Assembly (NCBI GenBank): GCA_007258455.2
Contig: VDFB02270651.1
Coordinates: 702,361,360-702,425,359 of the forward strand
From: Sequoia sempervirens
Taxonomy: Eukaryota > Streptophyta > Pinopsida > Cupressales > Cupressaceae
Length of the DNA: 64,000 nt
Direction: 5' to 3'
In this document: positions 46,697 through 57,455 of the stretch, one piece after another
How the letters are laid out: every line of letters begins with the position of its first letter
How positions within the stretch are numbered: position 1 is the first letter of the stretch
Made by a program: the position numbers and the translations under genes
Notes under the pieces: generated by a model
What the model was told of the DNA's origin: nothing
The model's input: only the letters and a program-made list of their open reading frames with translations
Database searches by the model: none

Positions 46697-47742
46697 TAGA
46701 TGAGACATTGATCAGAGAAACATTGGACAATCTGGATGCATTTGAAGGGAGCTTGGAGTGGCTAAAAATGGTTTTTGGTTCAAATTTCGAGTTTCCATGG
46801 CAATGCGTGTGTGAGATTGTTTTGAAGCACTCAAAGAGTCTGTGAGATGAAATTTTTGAAACCTTATTTATTAGTAGGATGAAACAAATAATAGCTGATG
46901 GATTTGCAGATCTGTGTGAGAGAGTTAAGGTTGGTAAATTCTTTGAAGCCATAGTTACATCTTTGGCAAGTTACAAATATGTTGAAATCCATTTGCACAA
47001 ATTAACTACTAGTGAGGGCTGGCTTGTCAAGAGAGGGGACCTAAAAAGTGTCAATTTACCTTGGTTGAGTTTTAGATTTATGATGACAAATGATGAAGAT
47101 TGGTTTGGTCACCATAACGCTTATTTTGGAACTGAGGTTAGTCAAATAAAAGATACCATAGATGAGGGGTGTAAGAATATTTTGGAAGACCTCCTAAGTT
47201 TTCTTCATGTGCATAAATCTCCTTCAAGGATAAATGATTTACCACCTTATTTGCAAGAGCAGTGCTTCCATTTTATCTCGACATTGATTTTTGAGATTGA
47301 AGAACATCTTGCACATCTTTCAGAAGCTCTCTATCAAGAAATGAAAAATGAGGAGATGCCAGAAAAAATGAACAAGGAGACACTAGAACTGACAGTTATA
47401 GTGGAAAGGGCACTTTTCTTAGGAAGGATTTTAGTTTCTCTTAGTTTTCATTCAACTTCCCTTCCACTAGTTCTTGGCTCATCTCAGCTCTAGTTTTTCG
47501 AGAACAAAGCTTTAGTTTCAGGGAAAGAATCTTCGACTTTCAGATATTCCAGTACTGATTTTGATTACCCTCTTCTAGACAGTTCTGGAAGAAAAATACT
47601 AATGAGAGGGGTTGGTTTGAAGCCTGAATCATAGGATAAAAATAATAGCACCAAATTGAATAAAGTGAGAAGAACTATGCACAATCTTTGTATCAAAGCT
47701 AAGAGGTATCACTTCCAATGTATGACAAGGTATAGAACTTGA
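46697..47742 (+). pseudogene. COG complex subunit 1 gene fragment
   Basis: One frame from about 46708 to 47491: L-D-A-F-E-G-S-L-E-W-L-K, then a TGA at 46843 where the family has Trp, then D-E-I-F-E-T-L-F and M-K-Q-I-I-A-D-G-F-A-D-L. Further on N-A-Y-F-G-T-E-V-S-Q-I-K-D, I-L-E-D-L-L-S-F-L, L-P-P-Y-L-Q-E-Q-C-F and V-E-R-A-L-F-L-G-R-I-L match plant COG1. After TAG at 47491 the homology continues, with L-C-I-K-A-K near 47690. COG1 is a subunit of the conserved oligomeric Golgi tethering complex. About 345 codons of the middle part are present without a visible intron; N- and C-termini are missing. Confidence 0.85.
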
Positions 47743-48330
47743 TGGTTTTTGCTTCCAACCTTAGTTGTAAGCTTTAATTTTAATCAACCCCAGAATCTTT
47801 GAGGGATCCTCCCCTCACACAACTATTTGTACTTGTACTTGTTTTAGGATTAACATTTTGGGCTTAACCCACTCATCCACTATACACAAGACATTGTAAG
47901 CTAAATACGATAGTTACATTCAAAGCAACAATGACAACTTAACACCTATTATAATATTAGTTCTCAGTGTTCCTAGTGTTCCACCATTCCATCACAATGG
48001 GCCCATTATACTCCTCATGCAATCTCAAGTTAGGATCCTTACTATGAATTCTTTGTTTTATTTGTCCAAGCATTTTAAATGTTTCAAAAATCTCTTCAAG
48101 ACTAGGAGATTCAATATATCTAATGACCTACATAACAAGTGAGATAAAGAAACAAAAATATCTAAAACAATATCAATCAAACATAAGATTCAAATGATAG
48201 AGATAATACTATTAGAAAAAATGAAAATAATTTACAAGTTATAAACATTAATAAATTGACAATTTAATAATAAAATCACAAATTATTTGAATTAATGAAG
48301 CACAAAATGATTAATTGCATGAATGAAATG
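47743..48330. other. AT-rich spacer after the COG1 fragment
   Basis: No recognisable gene or repeat. Confidence 0.4.
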
Positions 48331-48331
48331 A

Positions 48332-48425
48332 TTGATTGCAGAATGTGCACAAAATGGATTTTGCAAGGAACCTCTCAAAATATTTGAATTAATGAAGCAC
48401 CTTGGAACACATCCTAACATTCTAT
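48332..48425 (+). pseudogene. PPR repeat fragment 5
   Basis: I-A-E-C-A-Q-N-G-F-C-K-E-P-L-K-I-F-E-L-M-K followed by H-P-N-I is a single PPR motif on the plus strand. It runs directly into the antisense of the LRR array, so the plus ORF 48332-48523 is a chimera. Confidence 0.7.
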
Positions 48426-48429
48426 TTTC

Positions 48430-49770
48430 AATGGAATCAGGGAGGTTATTTAAACTTTTACACCCTTCTATGTTCAAGTGCTGCAACTGTGACAAGTTTC
48501 CAATGAATCAGGGAGGCTATTAAATCTATACACCCTACCATGTTCAAGTGTTGCAGCTGTGACAGGTTTCCAATGGAATCAAGGAGCTTATTTAAACGTC
48601 CACACCCTTCTATGTTCAAGTGTTGCAGCCATGATAGGTTTCCAAACGAATTAGGGAGCTTATTTCAATGTCCACACCCTTCTATGTTCAAATGTTGCAG
48701 CTGTGACAGGTTGCTAATGGAATCAAGGAGGTTATTTAATCAGGGAGATTATTTAAATGTCCAAACCCTTCTATGTTCAAGTGTTGTGTTGCAGTTGTGA
48801 CAGGTTGTTAATGAAATCAAGGAGGTTATTTAAACTGTGAAAATATTTTATTTTTAAGTGCTGTAGTTGTGATAGATTGTCAACATAATCAAGGAGGTTA
48901 TTTAAACCTTTAAAATTTCCTATTATATTCAAATGTTGTAGTTGTGAGAGTTTGACAGTGGAATTGGGGAGGTTATTTAAATCTCTGCAACTTTCTATTT
49001 TCAAGTGCTGCAGACGTGACAGGTTGCTAATGGAATCGGGAAGGTTATTTAAACCTCTATAGTCTTCTATGTTCAAGTGCTGCAGCTGTGATATGTTGCC
49101 AATAGAATTAGGGGGGTTATTTAAACTTTTACACATTTCTATGTTTAAGTGCTATAGCTATGATAGGTTTCCAATGGAATGAGGGAGGTTATTTAAATAT
49201 ATACACCCTACCATGTTCAAGTGTTATAGTTGTGATAGGTTGCCAATGGAATCAGGAAGGTTATTTAAATGTTCACACCCTTCTATGTTCAAGGTTGCAG
49301 CTGTGATAGGTTGCCAATGGAATCAAGGAGATTATTTAAACCATGACAATATTTTAGTTTCAAATGTTATAGCTGCAATAGATTGTAAATAGAATCAAGG
49401 AGGTTATTTAAACCTTTGAAACTTCCTATTATGTTCAAGTGCTATATTTGTGATAGGTTGACAATGGAATCAGAGAGGTTATTTAAACCTCTACAACTTA
49501 CTATTTTCAAGTATTGCAGACGTGACAGGTTGCCAGTGGAATAAGGAAGGTTATTTAAACCTCTACAATCTTCTATGATCAAGTGTTGCAGCTGTGACAT
49601 GTTGCCAATAGAATCAACGAGGTTATTTAAACTTTTACACCCTTCTATGTTCAAGTGCTGCAACTGTGACAACTTGCCAATGGAATCGGGGAGCTTATTT
49701 AAACCTCCACACTCTATTATATTCAAGTGTTGTAGCTATGACAGGTTGTCAATGGAATCAATAACCCTAC
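48430..49770 (-). pseudogene. Leucine-rich-repeat array of a TNL/CNL-type resistance gene
   Basis: On the minus strand about 19 tandem units of ~72 bp (24 codons) with consensus L-P-D-S-I-G-N-L-S-Q-L-Q-H-L-N-I-E-G-C, typical of the LRR region of conifer/plant NBS-LRR immune receptors. The longest open parts are 48777-49136 and 49442-49726. Several units contain stops, small deletions or an extra short unit (near 48735). No NB-ARC, TIR or coiled-coil domain lies nearby, so only the LRR part was carried here. Repeats near 49050 and 49550 resemble each other more than their neighbours, suggesting block duplication of ~500 bp. Confidence 0.85.
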
Positions 49771-49849
49771 TCTTACAAAGAAATGCGTTTCTTACTAATC
49801 CTGTAATGAAATTTTCTATTCTTTGAGTTTTAGATACAAGAGCAATTGA

Positions 49850-52040
49850 TATTTAGTAATTACATGGTGCAGGAGTACCTACACCTCATCCTCCATTTTT
49901 GCTCATTTGATGGACATTGGTGTTCAGTAGGGTTAGTTTTGGTCTTTTGAGTATGTTTTTCTTTAATAAGGTCTAACAAGATCATTAGTTATGATCTAGG
50001 TTGAGTTTTTGAGTTTTGAGTCACAATGTGCACAAATGCAATCTTGCACTAAAAGATGCTCTTGTAGCCTTTGAAGGAAAAAACATGAATTTGTATGTAA
50101 ATGTGCAAGTTTGGGGTCTTGAAAATGTAATAAGGCTAATTCCAAGCCATTTGAGTGGTTTTTAAGGTCTTAGGAGATAGGATTGCAAAATTGCACTTCA
50201 AAGGTGCAATGTTGTCATAATGCAACTTGTTGTAATCTCATCATTAATGTTGTAAACACCTTAACAACGACTCCTTTATTCAAAAATTAGTTAAGGGCCA
50301 TTGGGGAAGGTGGTGATAAGTTTAAAATCCTTCCTTGGGTCGGGGCTGAGTTGACGAAGTTTTTGAAGGATTGAATACAATAAAACTCTATTTTTTTGCT
50401 TTTTCCTATGTTTTACACTGTTTTTGTGCTTGGTACGGACAATGGCTTCACTATACGACCTCCTAACATACATGGATTGAAAAAGGGAAGAGTATTCTTT
50501 GTTTTGGTGGTGATATTACTCCATTTCATTAAGAATCAAAGAAGTTACATCCATTTTTCTGAAGGTGGGTCAGAAACCCTACAAAGCAAGGGTTTGAGCA
50601 CAAAAATGTTCTTAATTCACCATTCCACTGTTGAAAAATTCTAATTTTTGGTAGAATGGTGTATTTAGGGCTCTTGTACATGATGCAACTTGTTGTAGAG
50701 TGAAAAGTGGAGGTTTGTGGAAATTATGTGATGCCCTAGTCTAGATTTTCCTTATAACAGTCCAAAAAATGTCTATTTGAATGTACTTTCTGTTGATTTC
50801 TAAATATTTGTGTAATCATAATAATTGTAAGGCATGAAATGGGTCTTGGGGAGAATTTTTTAACCTATTGAAGGTATGGGGGGTGTTGGGATGAGCCTTG
50901 GTAGTAAAAAACCTTCTATTTACAGGCCTAATTAACCCTGTTGTGGCTTGAAAAATTAGTTTTTGAGACATCTATGTTAAGTGTTTGGGTTTGTGCTTTG
51001 GGGAACTTGTAGAATTTCATGTGAGGATTCTAAAACAAGGTTTCTTTGTCTGGTTGTTGTTTCTAACAAGGTTTTTCCATGACTGCCCTAGTTGACAATG
51101 TTATAAGGATGCCTAGGCTAGTAAGGAAGCGATGGAGGAATGGGTGTTTCTGAGTGAAAATCCAGGTTGGTTGATCATGTTTTGGCATGTTAAGAGTGTT
51201 CAATCTTCCCCAAGTCCTATGGTTATGTCTGGATGTAAATGTCAAGTTGGGTGATTAGGTCACCTTTGTTGAAAGGTATAGTTGAATAAGTGTGTCAAGG
51301 TGTTGTTTGTATGAAAGAAGGGTTGCTTCCCCTGCCACTCTGCATCATTACATAACTCTCTTAATAATGATGTAGGCTAATTGATTATGTACAAAAATTC
51401 CTAAAATATTTTCAAAATAAAAAGACTTACGATGTGGCATCTATGTTTGGTATAACTTCAAAAGCCTTTCTCTTATCATATTTGTCTCCTATTACAAGGA
51501 AACAAAGTAGACAAAAAAATTAGGATATACTAGAAACCATCAAAAAATCACTTCAATGACATAAATAAATAGAAAATATAATACAAAAATTATCTAAATA
51601 TTATCTTGACCAGAATAAAGTAATTATCAATGTGTTCTTTAAATATAAATGTACCTTCTCGACACTCAGGTACATATTTTGCAAGTCAGTATTTTTGGAG
51701 TAGCACTAATATATCAGTAATGTGGACACAAAAGCTTAAAAATGCAAAAATTAAGTAAATATAAAATGAGACCATTTTAAAAAGTAAAGATCCGCACTTG
51801 CAAATGGATTTTTACATGATAGATAGTGAGATCTTGAACACCCATAACCCTAAGTACACCCTTAGGTGTGGCTCCTATGAAACATCAATAGTTGAGTATT
51901 ATAATACAATGCAAAGAAGTTGACAAGTTGGAATATGCAGTTCAAAAGTCAAATGAAGACATTATACAATGTAATCTATAAACAACTAGATAGTAACCAT
52001 TAACTACCTACCATTATCTTCAACATTAAGTGCATAATGT
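49850..52040. other. 2.2-kb CACTA interior without assigned features
   Basis: GT-rich on the plus strand to about 51330 with a style reminiscent of transposon leader or LTR sequence, then AT-rich. No LTR ends or protein motifs could be established. ORFs here lack recognisable motifs. Confidence 0.4.
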
Positions 52041-52042
52041 GA

Positions 52043-52250
52043 AACCTTGAGAAACTACAAGCCAAAAAGAAAATGAGAGAAAAAGAGACCACACACAAAC
52101 TGAGACCACAATTTTCAGAAACCATGTGAGAAATAGGAGGAAGATACTAAACAAATTTGACCAATGGATCTCAATTGACTTGATCTTGTTTGGTAGATAT
52201 AATCTTAAGTTTTTAGAAGCATCATTTGATGTTTTTTATGCCAATATGCA
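52043..52250. repeat. ~205-bp direct repeat, left copy
   Basis: Collinear with 53530-53745: AAAGAAAATGAGA, GACCAATGGATCTCAATT and CATTTGATGTTTTTTATG recur in order. The pair flanks the LTR-like segment at about 52376-53519. Confidence 0.8.
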
Positions 52251-52375
52251 ATGTAAGGAAAGCTTAGGTGCAAAAAAAACTCTCCTAATGCCAAAACTCA
52301 GGGAAGAATGCAGATATGACTTTAAAATTTTGCAATTACAGTTCAATAAGATACACTTGAAAAGAATAACATAAA

Positions 52376-53519
52376 AGAGAAATGGACACATACACAATTG
52401 GACACCAGATTTACGTGGGAAAAACCTTAAGGGAGAAAAACCCACCACACCAAGAAAATCTTCTTTGTATTACAGTAAACAAAATTACATACAAAGATCA
52501 GACTTAACTTTCTGATGTCAATTTACAACAGCAACATCCATTGATCAATTTGTACAGAACAATAATCTCACAATGCTCTCAGAAGCATACAATGAACCCA
52601 CTCAGATCAATCCATGTTCAATTGAGCAACTCTTTCGTTATCTTAGACTTCTCTCATCATCAACCATTGTAGAGTGTAATCCATTCTCTCACAGCTTGTT
52701 TGTTTTCCACAACAGAATAGTCGCAACTGTTCAATTGTATCGCATGTCGGTGAGACACCAAACCGTGTCTCCGCGATGCCAAAATTCCCAAACACATAGC
52801 TATCGGCAAGACCAAAGGTATCAGTAACACTCTAAGAAGTCAGACCGATAACAAAACAAGTCTCCTCGATATCACAAGAAAACCAACTGTCCATTGGCAA
52901 GAGATCATACCGAATGCAAAACCATCGGCCAGACCAACTCTGTTGGCAAGAATTCTCACTGATGTCCATTGTAGAACTATTGGCAAGACCATTGTTGTCG
53001 CTAGGAGTTCCAAGAAGCTCAACCATCGACAATATCCCACATTGATGCAAAATATTAGTAGTCATTAGTTTATAAATAAAAGCCCGAAGACTTTAGGTAT
53101 CCACGAGTTAGTACTTTTATTACCAACTTACTTGTACACCGCATTTGACCATCGCATTAAACTATTGGTCATTCCTTGTGGTCTCCACCATGACACGTGT
53201 TCACTGCTTGTGCATTTATGGAGAATCAAGTTGGAAATCTACAATATTCTCAACAAGTCTCCCAGAATTCCAAGTGGTCCCCACATCCATCAGCTTGTTA
53301 CTCAATCAGAGAAATTCCATAGTAGGTTAGGAAAATCCCAAACACTGCAACATTGAAGGAGATCAACCAGTCGGGAAGTTAAGAAACTTTTGAACTGTCC
53401 GACAAGATTCCAAGGTCCAAGATTTGGGTGATAGGCTGATAAAGTAGACCAACAAAGGGTAAATCTACCAAGTCTTTAACAAAGATACAAGCTAGCAAGT
53501 TGAGGCACAATTTCCAACA
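52376..53519 (-). mobile_element. LTR-like segment (Copia style), truncated
   Basis: ACACCAGATTTACGTGGGAAAAACC and the following AGGGAGAAAAACCC parallel the LTR words of the Copia C family (ACACCAAATTTATGTGGAAAA), and the segment ends TTTCCAACA at 53519. ATCGG-type words occur at 52745-53040. The left end is not clear and may be truncated near 52250. The family differs from elements B and C. Confidence 0.5.
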
Positions 53520-53529
53520 TGCAAACTAT

Positions 53530-53745
53530 GCTTGAAAACTTGAGAAATACAAACCGAAAAGAAAATGAGACAAAAAGAGACTATACACAAACTAAGACTA
53601 TAACTTTCAGTAACCTTGAGAATTAGAAGGAAGATAATAAACAAAGTTGACCAATGGATCTCAATTCATATGATTTAGTCTACAAGATATAATCTTTATA
53701 AGCAACATTTGATGTTTCTTATGCTAGTACTTAAATTATGCACAT
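53530..53745. repeat. ~205-bp direct repeat, right copy
   Basis: Partner of 52043-52250, with scattered differences. Its length rules out a simple target duplication, so it reflects a local duplication or recombination product. Confidence 0.8.
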
Positions 53746-54955
53746 CTCAATAAATATATGTGACACATAGTCTCACATCAATAGTTACCCTATTTTTCTA
53801 TGTATGGATATCTTTGTACAAATTTAAACTTCCTTTGTTTATTGTAAATTGTATATATTTTGATTAGATTCAACCCAAAATTTAGGACCATAGATATTAA
53901 TAAAAAAGGGGGTTCTTAAAGAATTTCCAAAAGCAATTAAAGAGTTGATTGAAGAGGGGGGAAATCCTAGGAGGTAGACAATTCCCCCTAGAACCTCTCC
54001 TCACATTCAATCCTAAGGAATTGTTGGTAGGAAAATTGGTAAACCTGAGCTTGGATTTAAGACTTGTGCTATGAGTGAGGAATGCTGGAGAGCCCATAAG
54101 TAGAGAAGTAATGAACTCCAACATATAAGTGTGCAAGGTATATTCAATAATAAAATCATTGAGTTATTCATTTGAAGAAGAATTAGGGGACAAGAAACAT
54201 ATAAGTTATACCATTTTCTTCAATGAAGACAATGCTTTCCAATAAGATGTTTCTTTTAATAAGGAATACTGCATGATTATTTTATGGAGAATGTTAAGTC
54301 TAAGAAAAATGTGCAATATAGCCAGAGTTGGAGCCTCTACAAAGTGCAACTATATATCAAAAGCTAACCTCCATGCCAATATAAGGATTTGGCATATAAC
54401 TAAAAATCACTTAACCATTAACTAACCAAACCAGGCCCTTATATACTAAAATTGGCCAAAGTACCAAGGTCATTTAGACAAAAAATGTCTCTTAACAGAT
54501 TGTAACTTAACTTGCCTATTCAAGTTTGACTACAAGTTTGGGATTCAAGTTTGCTACGAGATGGAGTTTTTTTCTCCCAAGTTTGACTTATCAATTAAAT
54601 GTAGTGCCCAAGTTAGAATTCCAACCCACATCCTTCCGATTCAAATTGACTTATCAATTAAATAATTGGGGCTATCCCACCATTTATCTATAATTTCCTC
54701 TTTTTAACTATAGCATTCTTTCTGGAGCAGTACAGGCCATGGGAATCATATTAGAGTTGGGATACAATAGCTATAATCTATCTACATACTAAATCAATTG
54801 TAATTAGCAAACTAAGAAAAGGGAAATGTGGCTTCTTCAGTATGTTTTTTAGTTTGGATTTCCATTTTTAGTGATGATCTAGATGCATGATCCTACACCA
54901 CAATATTTATAAACAACAGTGAATTGATTTTAAATGATTTTGTTTTCTACATGCA
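53746..54955. other. CACTA interior without recognisable features
   Basis: AT-rich sequence with no gene or repeat identified. Confidence 0.4.
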
Positions 54956-54957
54956 GT

Positions 54958-55235
54958 GTTGCTGTAATGATGAAAGCTCTATCTAATGCTAAAGGGGAGA
55001 AACAAATATTCGCTCTTTTTTAGGACATTGCAAGCTACCTGCTTCTTGCTTTTGGTGTCGTATACATTATTGGAATTTGCATTCAGTTCCCACTTATGTA
55101 AATTTGTATTGATAGTTAAGCTATTGCTATGATGTAAGTATATTCTGTGATTGCTTACAACTTCATTGGGATTTTGAATATGATAGGGACTACTGTGCTG
55201 TGGGTCTTCTATAATCCAAAATCAGGTGTTTTCAC
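54958..55235 (+). pseudogene. Possible captured exons of an unidentified membrane protein
   Basis: An acceptor-like TTCTACATGCAG is followed by V-A-V-M-M-K-A-L-S-N-A-K-G-E-K-Q-I-F-A-L-F, a TAG, then a hydrophobic run S-Y-L-L-L-A-F-G-V-V-Y-I-I-G-I. A second short frame near 55185-55225 reads T-T-V-L-W-V-F-Y-N-P-K-S before GT. The pattern looks like exons of a membrane protein, but I cannot name it. Confidence 0.35.
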
Positions 55236-55440
55236 TTCTCCATTTTTGTGAGCATAGAAAATAAATTCTTGAGGAATGTTTTAAAGTATGTTTATTAAAA
55301 TGAAAATTATGGCCATTTTAGCGTGCTATGCGACTCACTTCTCCATTTTGGCAGGCATTGAAAATAAGGTCTTGAGGAAGGTTTTAGAGTATGTTTATTA
55401 AAATGAAAATTATGGCCATTTTAATAATGAACACATTTTG
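55205..55440. repeat. Tandem ~110-bp duplication
   Basis: CACTTCTCCATTTTTGTGAGC to ATGGCCATTTTAGCGTG recurs from about 55337 to 55425 with a few changes, each containing TATGTTTATTAAAATGAAAA. A third partial copy (AAAATGAAAATTATGGCC followed by TTTTAATAATGAGCACA) lies at 57258-57300, beyond the telomere-like block. Confidence 0.8.
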
Positions 55441-55450
55441 ACATGTTAAG

Positions 55451-55517
<67 letters not shown>

Positions 55518-55540
55518 ATATATATATATATAAATAAATA
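55451..55540. repeat. (TAAA)n microsatellite with a (TA)n core
   Basis: About 17 TAAA units, a short TATATATATATA run, then two more TAAA units. Confidence 0.95.
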
Positions 55541-55854
55541 TTACTAGCAATTGCACCTTGGTGTGCAATAGGTACGCCGAAGAGGTATGAAATGTCAATT
55601 AAAGAAAAATTTGGTGTATTTTTTTAGACATATGTGTAGTACATGAGGTCAATTGGTAGGTCATTTAGATAGAAAATGATGTTTATGTAACAAAGGTATC
55701 AATTAGCATTCACTCAATAAATATATATTTTAAATACAATTTTTCATTAGACAAAAGTATATATTTGTAATAGTAAATTTATTATAGGGTTCAGTTTATT
55801 TTTTCTCTATCCACCTCTCTGTATCTTATCTATATCTCCCTCTCCATTTTATGT

Positions 55855-57250
55855 TTGAGTAAGGGTTCAATTAGGGTTAGGTTTTATTATAAACCTTGGG
55901 GTTAGGGTTATAGTTGGGGTTCAAATAAGAGTTCAATCAAAGTTACAACTCAATTAGGGTTACGATACAATTAGGGTTTGGGGTCAATTAGGACTTTAGT
56001 TAGGGCTTAATTAGGGTTAGGGTTAGGGTTAGGGTTAGGGTTAGGGTTAGGGTTAGGGTTAGGGTTGAATTAGGTTTAGGATTAAATTAGGGTTAAGGTA
56101 ACTATTCACTTAAGGTTACAATTAGGGTTAATTAGGTTTTGGGTTATTGTTCTACAATTAAGCTTGCGCTTCGAGTTACAATTGGGTTTCATATAAGGTT
56201 ATGATCAAGATTATTATGATTGGGGTGCAATTAGGGGTTAATTAATATTAGGGTTATGTTACAATTAGGGTTTAATTAAGATTGAATTATTGTTATGACT
56301 AGGATTCAATTATTCTTATCATGATTAGGGTTAGAAAAGGGTTAATGTTCAATTAGATTTTAATATGATAAATGTTAGGATTCAATTAGGGTTAGGGTTC
56401 AAATAGGATTAGACATGAATTAAAGTCACAATTAGAATTTGAGTTCAATTAGGGTTAGAGATAGGATTATATTTAGGTTTCAATTAGGGTTAGCATTCAA
56501 TCAAGGTTTAATTAGGGTTAGAGTGAAATTTGGGTTAGGATTTAATTAGGGTTAGCATATTACATTAGCATTTTGCAATTAGCGTTAGAATTAGGATAAA
56601 GCTTATGGTTAAAGTTCAATTAGGGTTATGATTAGGGTTATGTTTAATCTTAAGATTAAAATTCAATTAGGGTAGGGTTTAATTAGGGTTCTAGGATAAA
56701 TATTGGGGTTAGCATTAGGGTTAAAGTTAATTAGGTTTAGGGTTCTAAAATAAATCTCAGAGTTAGCATTAGGGTTAAGGGTCAATTAGGGTTTGGGTTA
56801 TGGTTTGGGTTTAGTTAGGGTTAGGTTCAAATAAGATTATACTTAGGGTTTAATCAGGGTTAGGTATATAGTTCAATTAGGTTTACTATTAGGGTTAGGG
56901 TACAATTTGGGTTAGGGGTAGGGTTAGGGTTAGGGTTGAATTAGGTTTATGATTAATTAATTAGGGTTAAGGTTACAATTCAACTAGGGTTAGTGTTCAC
57001 TTAAGGTTACGATTAGTGTTAGATTTAGGGTTTCTTCAATTAAGGTTAGGGTTTTGCTAGGGTTAGGGTAAGATTTTAAGTAGGGTTAGGGTTAGGATAT
57101 AACTAAGGTCCAATTTGGATTAGGGTTTAATAGTAATTCCAGCCCTACCCTTAACACTAACTAAAGCCTTATTCCTAACCTGAAACCTATTATAATTATA
57201 ATCCAAACCCTAACCCTAACCATAAATCCACCCCTAACCCTAACATAATT
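55855..57250. repeat. Degenerate telomere-like block with perfect TTAGGG units
   Basis: About 1.4 kb dominated by TTAGGG and (A)ATTAGGGTT words separated by short CA-rich spacers. At 56011-56066 nine perfect TTAGGG units follow one another. The usual plant telomere unit is the heptamer TTTAGGG, which is rare here. Near the right end (57135-57245) the words invert to CCCTAACCCTAAC, so the block can fold back on itself. It lies inside the CACTA element just before its right terminus and is not a chromosome end. Confidence 0.9.
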
Positions 57251-57299
57251 CTCACACTAAAATGAAAATTATGGCCAAGATTTTAATAATGAGCACATT

Positions 57300-57455
57300 T
57301 ATTTAGTTATTTTTATTTTTCTGATATTAGTCATTTAGTTGTGATTTTACCCAACGACCAAATTAGTCACTTATAAATGACCAAATTAGTCATTTATTTT
57401 CAAGATACTACTAGTGTTAGTCACGTAGTCATTTATTTTCCAAATTCTACTAGTG
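57300..57455. repeat. Right subterminal zone and terminal repeat of the CACTA element
   Basis: AATTAGTCA and AGTCATTTATTTTC recur, and a unit ending in CTACTAGTG occurs twice (57409-57417 and 57447-57455); the outer copy is the terminus. Much shorter than the left zone, so either the subterminal repeats are asymmetric or the telomere-like block has displaced them. Confidence 0.85.

Larger units (their letters stand above)
36458..57455. mobile_element. 20,998-bp CACTA (En/Spm) DNA transposon, non-autonomous, with captured gene fragments
   Basis: The left end is CACTAGTACACAAA and the right end, read inverted, is CACTAGTAGAATTT: an 8-bp perfect terminal repeat with the diagnostic CACTA. TTG at 36455-36457 and 57456-57458 is the 3-bp target duplication made by this superfamily. 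Subterminal zones are packed with TTTAGTCAT/ATGACTAAA words, the sort of transposase-binding repeats CACTA elements carry. The element splits a gypsy gag, and deleting it with one TTG leaves gag in frame. No TNP2-like or TNPA-like transposase could be read. Inside are fragments of at least six host genes, an LTR-like insertion and a telomere-like block. Independent later insertions could account for some of the cargo. Confidence 0.9.

Noticed and set aside
46689..46952. Minus-strand ORF over the COG1 fragment
   Set aside because: It is a shadow of the plus-strand COG1 frame, which has clear homology.
48430..49770. CRISPR-like or satellite array
   Set aside because: The 72-bp periodicity encodes a 24-residue LRR consensus on the minus strand, and there are no constant repeats with variable spacers.
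55855..57250. Chromosome end (true telomere)
   Set aside because: The block is degenerate, partly inverted, and followed by the CACTA terminus and 6.5 kb of gypsy pol, so it is interstitial.
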